Source: CBDBCU01 sp965243185
GTDB lineage: Bacteria > Chloroflexota > Dehalococcoidia > Lucifugimonadales > UBA3495
Assembly: GCA_965243185.1 (NCBI GenBank)
Contig: OZ251531.1
Location: 1,426,001-1,490,000 of the forward strand
Direction: 5' to 3'
Length of the DNA stretch: 64,000 nucleotides
This document shows, one piece after another, positions 58,740 through 64,000 of this stretch (position 1 is its first letter; each line of letters begins with the position of its first letter). The notes under the pieces were generated by a model, which searched no databases, was not told where the DNA came from, and worked only from the letters and a program-made list of their open reading frames with translations. The position numbers were made by a program, and so were the translations under genes.

Positions 58740-59825
58740 CTAGTCGAAGACGAGGACGCTGCGGGCTACGTTGCCGTTTTTCATATCGGCGAAGGCGGCG
58801 TTGATTTGGGAGAGGGGGAGACGCTGGCTGACCAGTTCGTCGAGTTTGAGGCGGCCCTGGCGGTAGAATTCGAGGTAGCGGGGCATATCGGTGCGGAAGC
58901 GGTTGGAGCCCATACTACTGCCCTGGAGGCGGCGTTCCCGGCGGAGGAAGCTGCCGGCGTCAATTTCGATTTTGACACCCTCGGGAATCATTCCGATGAT
59001 GGTGGCGGTGCCGCCGGGGCGGAGCATTTCGTAGCATTGTTCGGCGGTTTCCTTGAGGCCGATGGCCTCGAAGGAATAGTCAACGCCGCCATCGGTGAGG
59101 TCGCGGATTTTGGCGACGACTTCGCCGCCGGAGGCGTCAATGACATCGGTGGCGCCGAAGTCGCGGGCGAGGGCGAGTTTGGTTTCGACGGTGTCGATGG
59201 CGATGATGCGGAGGGCGCCGGCGAGGGCAGCGCCTTGAATGCAGTTCAAGCCGACGCCGCCGCAGCCGACGACGGCGACGGTGCTGCCGGGTTCAACCTG
59301 GGCGGTGTTGAGGGCGGCGCCGAGGCCGGTGGTGGCGCCGCAGCCGATAAGGGCGAGGCGGTCAAAGGGGATGTCGTCGCGGACTTTGACGGTGGCGTGT
59401 TCGTGGACGAGCATTTGTTCGGCGTAGGCGCCGAGTTGGGCAAATTGGGTGAGGGCGGCACCGTTTTGGCGGAGACGGGGCGGTTGTTCGGGGCCGCGGA
59501 CGACGGCGGTGCGGGTGCAGAGGACGGGTTGGCCGCGGAGGCAGTATTCGCAGTGGCCGCAAAAGACGGAGAGGCAGGTGATGACGGGGTCGCCGGGTTG
59601 GAGGTAGGTAACTTGGTCGCCGACGGCTTCGACGGTGCCGGCGGCTTCGTGGCCGAGGACGGCGGGCATGGGGATGGCGTATTTGCCTTCGACGAAGTGG
59701 AGGTCGCTGTGGCAGACGCCGCTGGCGCGGGTGTTGATGAGGACTTCGCGGGGGCCGGGGGCGTCGAGTTGGACATCCTCGATTTCCAGGGGGGTGTTGA
59801 CGGCGCGGAGTACGGCGGCTTGCAT
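58740..59825 (-). CDS. Zinc-dependent medium-chain alcohol dehydrogenase
   Basis: A 361-residue MDR enzyme: the catalytic zinc site CHSD...GHEAAG, the structural zinc Cys cluster CGHCEYCLRGQPVLC and the NAD-binding VVGCGGVGLNCI. The pattern fits the class III/formaldehyde-like or Rxyl_3153-type dehydrogenases. It oxidises alcohols or aldehydes with NAD. GGAGG supports ATG 59825. The substrate is not known. Confidence 0.88.
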   Translation of the reverse strand: MQAAVLRAVNTPLEIEDVQLDAPGPREVLINTRASGVCHSDLHFVEGKYAIPMPAVLGHEAAGTVEAVGDQVTYLQPGDPVITCLSVFCGHCEYCLRGQPVLCTRTAVVRGPEQPPRLRQNGAALTQFAQLGAYAEQMLVHEHATVKVRDDIPFDRLALIGCGATTGLGAALNTAQVEPGSTVAVVGCGGVGLNCIQGAALAGALRIIAIDTVETKLALARDFGATDVIDASGGEVVAKIRDLTDGGVDYSFEAIGLKETAEQCYEMLRPGGTATIIGMIPEGVKIEIDAGSFLRRERRLQGSSMGSNRFRTDMPRYLEFYRQGRLKLDELVSQRLPLSQINAAFADMKNGNVARSVLVFD

Positions 59826-59888
59826 GGGAGGCACCTCCTATTTTGTTGGGGGGTATTGTAGCAGGAAATTTTGTGGGGTGTGGAGGGA

Positions 59889-60326
59889 GGCACTATTTCA
59901 GAAAGTGTTGGGGTTTCGCAAAATGCCGGGTTGGTCCATCAATTCGAGCTGGTCTATTGCAATACATCACCCAACATCGACCTAAAGTTAGCGGCCCCGG
60001 CGGCGCTTTTCAGCCCCCGGTGCAACCGATAGCGGGGTTTAATCCGTCTGAACCTTCCCTCCAATCAGTTAGCGCTATTGGGTACTCCGGGTTCCCTTTG
60101 GTGCAAGGTCATCTGTCGCCGCCGCCCGCCTCACTTATGCCCGGTTTGACCGCCCCAACGGGAACACCGCTGCGGCAGGAAGGGCCGGGTCGAGACCCGC
60201 TGCTCGGCCAGATTTAAGATAAGCATCGGCTGAACCGTACGGAGAACTGATTGGGGTTTAATCCATTCTACGAAGGTTCAGCTTTTTTGCAATCCGCTCC
60301 CAAGCAACACTTTCTAAAACAGTGTC
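59889..60326 (-). mobile_element. Internally deleted derivative of the degenerate IS (438 bp)
   Basis: Ends GGCACTATTTCAGAAAGTGT and GACACTGTTTTAGAAAGTGT (opposite strands) match the copy at 47422-48194. The interior matches both flanks of that copy but lacks about 330 bases of its middle. It has no transposase frame, so it is MITE-like. Confidence 0.75.
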
Positions 60327-60451
60327 TTAGCGCCATTCCGGGAAATCGTCATTACCCGTTATGCCCGATTGCCCCGCATCCACCACCCCGGTTGCCTTAT
60401 CCGCCGCCAAATGCGATACTATACCCCCAACCTAAAGGAGCGGCCGCGTTA

Positions 60452-61453
60452 ATGAAAGTCATCGACATCCACAGCCATATCGTCCCCCCCTGCTTCTGGC
60501 AAGCCAACGCAAAAGCCGGCCACTGGTACGGCGCGCGCCTTTTTACCCGGAACGGCGCCGAATTCATCGCAGCCACCAACCGCATCGCCGGCCCCATCGA
60601 CGAAAAATGGCGCTTCACCCCGGAGCAGCGCATCGCCTTTATGGATAGCCAGGGCGTGGACATCCACCTCCTTTCCGTCGCCCCCTACCTGACCAACTAC
60701 CACTTGGACGCCGCCCCCGGCTTGGCATCCGCCCAGGAACTGAACAACGAAATCGCCCAAGTTGCCCAAGCCTACCCGGAACGCTTTATCGGCTTGGCGA
60801 CGGTCCCGATGCAGGAACCGGCCGCCGCCGCCGCCGAACTGGAGCGGTCGATGCAGGATTTGGGCTTGAAAGGCGTTGAGCTGAACACCAATATGGAAGG
60901 GCATAATTGGGACGAACCCCGCTTTCAGCCCTTCTTTGCCGCCGCCGAGCGGTTGGGCGCTTTTGTCTTTTTCCATCCCCACAACCCGGCTGGCGCCGAC
61001 CGGGCCGGCCGCTACTACCTCTCCAACCTGATTAACTTCCCGCTGGACACCACCATTGCCATCGCCTCTTTCATTTTCGGCGGCACCCTCGACCGCTACC
61101 CCGCCTTGAAACTCTGCTTTGCCCACGGCGGCGGCTACGCCTGCTTCGGCATCGGCCGGATGGACTTCGGCGCCCAAGTGCGCCCGGAGCCTAAAGTCAA
61201 TAACATCCAACACGCCCCTAGCGACTACCTGCGCCATCTTTACTACGACTCCATTACCCACAGCGACGAAGGACTGAAATACCTGATTGACCGGGTCGGC
61301 GCCGACCGGGTAATGCTCGGCGACGACTTCCCCTTCGATATGGGCCCCGCCGACCCGGTAGGCTGGCTCAACAGCCTCAAATACCTGAACGCCTTCGAGA
61401 AACGCCGCATCCTCGGCGAAAACGCCGCCGAAGTTCTAGGGATTGCGGGGTAG
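60452..61453 (+). CDS. ACMSD-family amidohydrolase
   Basis: A 333-residue TIM-barrel metalloenzyme: the N-terminal metal site IDIHSHIVPP, FFHPHNPAG (His), CFAHGGGYACFG (His) and MLGDDFPFDMG (Asp). ACMSD-type enzymes decarboxylate or hydrolyse aromatic or lactone compounds using zinc. ATG 60452 with AAAGGAG upstream is preferred over the earlier frame, which begins in the IS remnant. The substrate is unknown. Confidence 0.85.
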   Translation: MKVIDIHSHIVPPCFWQANAKAGHWYGARLFTRNGAEFIAATNRIAGPIDEKWRFTPEQRIAFMDSQGVDIHLLSVAPYLTNYHLDAAPGLASAQELNNEIAQVAQAYPERFIGLATVPMQEPAAAAAELERSMQDLGLKGVELNTNMEGHNWDEPRFQPFFAAAERLGAFVFFHPHNPAGADRAGRYYLSNLINFPLDTTIAIASFIFGGTLDRYPALKLCFAHGGGYACFGIGRMDFGAQVRPEPKVNNIQHAPSDYLRHLYYDSITHSDEGLKYLIDRVGADRVMLGDDFPFDMGPADPVGWLNSLKYLNAFEKRRILGENAAEVLGIAG

Positions 61454-61536
61454 GGTAATATGAACCATCCTTGCCGGGCCCGTCTTGCCGCTAGCCCGCG
61501 CTTCCCCTAAACCTCTGGCGGCCCTGGAGGTACGCA

Positions 61537-61848
61537 ATGGGAATTGACCTTAACCCGGCTTACTTGGAAACCTTGGCGCGAATTCTGACGGAACAAGTGC
61601 CGGAGTGTGAGGTTCGCGCCTTCGGTTCCCGCGTCAAAGGAAAATCCGGCAAGTATTCCGACCTGGACTTGGCGGTGGTCGGACCGGAACAGTTGGGTCT
61701 GCGCCGCCTGATCCGCTTGAGCCTCGCTCTGGATGAGTCCGACTTGCCCATTAACGTGGATGTGCTGGATTGGCACGCCATCCCCGAAAGCTTCCGCACC
61801 GGGATTGAGCGGGAGTACGTGGTTATTCAGGAAAAAGGCACGGACTAG
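61537..61848 (+). CDS. MNT-type minimal nucleotidyltransferase
   Basis: A 103-residue protein with GSRVKGKSGKYSDLDLAVVG, the nucleotidyltransferase signature GSx...DxD. Such MntA-like proteins often inactivate a HEPN toxin by AMPylation or act as antitoxins, but no adjacent HEPN gene is seen. GGAGG precedes the ATG. Confidence 0.75.
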   Translation: MGIDLNPAYLETLARILTEQVPECEVRAFGSRVKGKSGKYSDLDLAVVGPEQLGLRRLIRLSLALDESDLPINVDVLDWHAIPESFRTGIEREYVVIQEKGTD

Positions 61849-61900
61849 CTGACGGGCAAGTCCTACGCATCACCCACCGCGACGAAGGGCCTTCGCCCCC

Positions 61901-62707
61901 CTACCCCGGACTCTCTCCCGGCAAAACCCACTCCCTCAACTCAGCCGCCGCTTCCCCGCACGGCAGCAGCCCCAAATCCCGGCGCAAATGGGAACGGCCG
62001 CCCGCCGGCTCGCCGCTACCGCCGGCCACCGCCAAGCACAAATCGCCCTCAAAAGTGCGGATGGTCAAATCCTCCCGATGGGTGAACCGTTGCGCCCGAC
62101 TGTTGGTGCAGGGGCGGGTATAAACCAAGCCCTCCTCGGCCTCGATACACAGACCATAAGCCGGCATCAAAAACTGCCCGCCCCATGGCTGATGGGCAAT
62201 GAACAGTTCATCCGCCGCCCCCGGCTTGCAGGTATGGGCTTGCAGCGGCCGGTCGGTACGCAGGCTGTCCCGAAATCCTGGCACATCCACGCAGTAAAAC
62301 TCCGGCTCATCCAACGGAGCCACCAGTTGAATCAAGCTCAGTGTAATCTCCGCTGCTACCGTCGGCATTGGCGTAGCCGTAGCCATCAGTCTGCTGCCGA
62401 CAGCCGCCGGAGCCGTAACCGCCGCCGGCCCCATCGTTGCCGTAGCGACAATGGCATCCGTAACCGCTGCCGCCGGAGCCGTAACCGTCGCTGCCCCCGC
62501 CGCTTGCCCCTGCGGTGCCGGATTAACGCCGCCAACCGCCGTTGGCCCGGCCGCCGGGTTAGCCGCCATCCCTTCCCCGCCCTCCCCCGGCCCGCAGCCC
62601 AGCATCATCGCCGCCGCTATCAGCAGCAGCAAAACCACCAGCCGGCCAGCCCTCCCGCCGCGCAACGCTAACAATCCCCCAGCTCCGTCAACCGTCCCTC
62701 CCGCCAA
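61901..62707 (-). CDS. Predicted lipoprotein with ricin-B-like C-terminal domain
   Basis: About 268 residues: a signal peptide ending MMLGCGPGE (lipobox), a long Ala/Val/Thr low-complexity linker, then a domain with FYCVDVPGFRDSLRTDRPLQAHTCKPG and repeated CL-type motifs (LCIEAEEG, LCLAVAGG) as in ricin-type carbohydrate-binding folds. It lies outside the cytoplasm if the signal works. The start is uncertain because the frame overlaps the upstream gene by 40 bases. Confidence 0.55.
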   Translation of the reverse strand: MAGGTVDGAGGLLALRGGRAGRLVVLLLLIAAAMMLGCGPGEGGEGMAANPAAGPTAVGGVNPAPQGQAAGAATVTAPAAAVTDAIVATATMGPAAVTAPAAVGSRLMATATPMPTVAAEITLSLIQLVAPLDEPEFYCVDVPGFRDSLRTDRPLQAHTCKPGAADELFIAHQPWGGQFLMPAYGLCIEAEEGLVYTRPCTNSRAQRFTHREDLTIRTFEGDLCLAVAGGSGEPAGGRSHLRRDLGLLPCGEAAAELREWVLPGESPG

Positions 62708-63849
62708 GCTACTGCGCCATCCCGCACCGTCAAATAAGTATCAAACCGCACCTTGCCCTCCACCTTGTTCCGCGCCATATCGTGCCAGACGAACCGCCCC
62801 TCCCGCAAATCAAACACCGCCGCATCCCCCGCCCTTCCCGGCGTCAAGGATCCCAAGGTATCCGCCAGTCCCAACACTTCCGCCGGCCGCTGCGTACTCG
62901 CCGCCACCACCTCCCGCAGCGACATCCCCAAAGCGTGAAACTTGCTCACCAAATCATTCATCAGATACACCTTCCGCCCCGGCGGCCCGATATGAATATC
63001 GGTGCTGATGGTATCCGGCGGCAGCCCCTGCGCCATTGCCGCCCGGGCCACCTCCACATCGCAGTGCACGCCGGCGTGACCCAAATCCATTATCACCCCC
63101 CGCTCCACGGCCGCCCGCACCTCCGGGCGTATCCTATCCTGCTTGTCCAGTATCCCCTCCGGATTGCCGTTAAAGGCGTGGGTGCAAATATCCCCCGGCC
63201 CCATAAACTCCAGCACCTGAGGCAAGGGAATGGGCGTGCCGCTGATATGCACCATCAGCTTGCCGCCGGCCAAATCCGCGGCCGCCCGCGCCTGCCGCAT
63301 CGCCTCCGCCGCATTCCAGTAAGCCACGGCGTTATACTCCATCCGCACCTTCACGCCCAGCAGGAAACCGGGATTTTCCTTAATCGCCGCCGCCGTGCGC
63401 TCCGCATCAATAATCCGCAGATCCTGCAAACCGCCGCCCAGAATGCGGTTCGCCGCCAGCCCCACCGCGCCAATGTGCAGAAACGCCAGCAGCCGCGTGC
63501 GGTGCGCCGGAAAGACATAATCACGCATCGCCCCGTAATTCAGAAATCCGGCGCTCCCGGCATCCACCCCGGTAGTCACCCCCGCCGCCAGGCAATGCCG
63601 ATCCGCGTCCACCGCGCTGCCGGTGCCGCCGTGATAAAAATGCCCGTGCAAGTCAATCAACCCGGGCGTCACCAACTTGCCGGTCACATCAATAACCCGG
63701 TCGGCTTGCCCCGGGTCGATGCCCTCCGCTACAGCGGCCGTCAAGCCCTCCCGAAACGCCACATCCCGCCGCTCGTGGATACCTTGCCCCGGATCCAGCA
63801 GCGTCCCGCCCTTCAGCAGCAGGTCATAAGTCCCCGCACCCTCAGCCAT
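62668..63849 (-). CDS. Amidohydrolase/deacetylase-like metalloenzyme
   Basis: A 393-residue amidohydrolase: VTPGLIDLHGHFYHGGTG (metal His pair), the probable carboxylated Lys in LLGVKVRMEY, LMVHISGTP and ISTDIHIGPPG (Asp-His). It probably hydrolyses an N-acyl or cyclic amide substrate. ATG 63849 follows GGAGG; the ORF ends inside the lipoprotein gene. The exact reaction is unknown. Confidence 0.82.
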   Translation of the reverse strand: MAEGAGTYDLLLKGGTLLDPGQGIHERRDVAFREGLTAAVAEGIDPGQADRVIDVTGKLVTPGLIDLHGHFYHGGTGSAVDADRHCLAAGVTTGVDAGSAGFLNYGAMRDYVFPAHRTRLLAFLHIGAVGLAANRILGGGLQDLRIIDAERTAAAIKENPGFLLGVKVRMEYNAVAYWNAAEAMRQARAAADLAGGKLMVHISGTPIPLPQVLEFMGPGDICTHAFNGNPEGILDKQDRIRPEVRAAVERGVIMDLGHAGVHCDVEVARAAMAQGLPPDTISTDIHIGPPGRKVYLMNDLVSKFHALGMSLREVVAASTQRPAEVLGLADTLGSLTPGRAGDAAVFDLREGRFVWHDMARNKVEGKVRFDTYLTVRDGAVAWREGRLTELGDC

Positions 63850-63908
63850 CAAAACCCTCCTTGTGCCTCGATGAATAAATGAGTGGATAATGGGTAGATG
63901 ATAGACCC

Positions 63909-64000
63909 CTACTCATCCTCCCCCGGCGGCTCCCCATACTCCAAACGGCGCAACCGCGGATAGACCAGCTCTTTAGGATTCAGCAAATCCGCATCGGAAA
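63909..64000 (-). CDS. Partial gene at window edge, C-terminal end
   Basis: The last 29 codons read SDADLLNPKELVYPRLRRLE then YGEPPGEDE and a TAG at 63911-63909. The acidic tail resembles many proteins, so I cannot identify the family. Its start lies outside the window. Confidence 0.45.
   Translation of the reverse strand, partial: SDADLLNPKELVYPRLRRLEYGEPPGEDE

Noticed and set aside
1..64000. CRISPR array or rRNA genes.
   Set aside because: No regularly spaced direct repeats with unique spacers and no rRNA-like sequence were seen.

Overview
The window is about 64 kb of high-GC bacterial DNA. TTG and GTG starts are common, Shine-Dalgarno sites (GGAGG type) are strong, and many genes run in short operons or overlap. 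The gene mix suggests an uncultured free-living Chloroflexota-type bacterium (Dehalococcoidia/SAR202-like). It includes duplicated SMP-30 and rhodanese enzymes, split sulfopyruvate-decarboxylase-like subunits, a nickel superoxide dismutase, an O-antigen ligase-like protein, a GT39-like protein and many CATTCCCAC palindromic repeats. The lineage is inferred from content only, because no rRNA is present.

Layout. 0-9 kb: partial nadE, dienelactone hydrolase, two tandem HigBA-like toxin-antitoxin modules, a trypsin-like protease, a NotI-family restriction endonuclease with an adenine methylase, a two-subunit TPP decarboxylase facing an HD oxygenase-like gene, a flavin reductase and a PH-domain membrane protein. 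9.5-11.3 kb: two tandem rhodanese sulfurtransferases, each with an in-frame UGA exactly at the catalytic cysteine and the same hairpin just downstream, so both are probably selenoproteins. 11.3-18.4 kb: coiled-coil proteins, two SMP-30 lactonases flanking a frameshifted GmrSD-like gene, and a LiaF-like protein. 18.4-30.2 kb: arylsulfotransferase-like lipoprotein, O-antigen ligase/TPR protein, three tandem coiled-coil membrane proteins with an expanding 11-residue repeat, VWA (CoxE-like) protein, PAP2 and an S9 peptidase. 30.4-33 kb: a complete IS6-like element (8-bp target duplication) carrying an adenine methylase gene, three tRNAs (Trp, Arg, Ala) and an IS30 remnant. 33-39 kb: a GT39-like protein with a triplicated C-terminal domain, a Pycsar-like defence pair, an Eis-like acetyltransferase and a NYN protein. 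39-44.6 kb: a SulP transporter plus tRNA segmental duplication (one tRNA decayed, one gene behind a 14-G tract), then a 1.07-kb IS with a 9-bp target duplication. 45-64 kb: gcvPB, degenerate IS copies, EamA exporter with a 3-hydroxyisobutyrate-dehydrogenase-like gene, slipin, NiSOD with a Fur-family regulator, a Cys-containing rhodanese, hemD, a siroheme reductase behind a Cys-rich leader peptide and terminator, alcohol dehydrogenase, two amidohydrolases and a partial gene.

Two themes stand out. The first is sulfur and selenium biology: two Sec-type and one Cys-type sulfurtransferase, siroheme synthesis next to a sulfite/nitrite reductase under apparent cysteine attenuation, SulP transporters and sulfopyruvate-decarboxylase-like subunits. 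The second is defence and mobility: NotI-like R-M, GmrSD-like, Pycsar, toxin-antitoxin modules, an IS with a passenger methylase, and MITE-like derivatives. Repeats are unusually active here: some lie inside genes and one appears to supply a ribosome-binding site and start codon.
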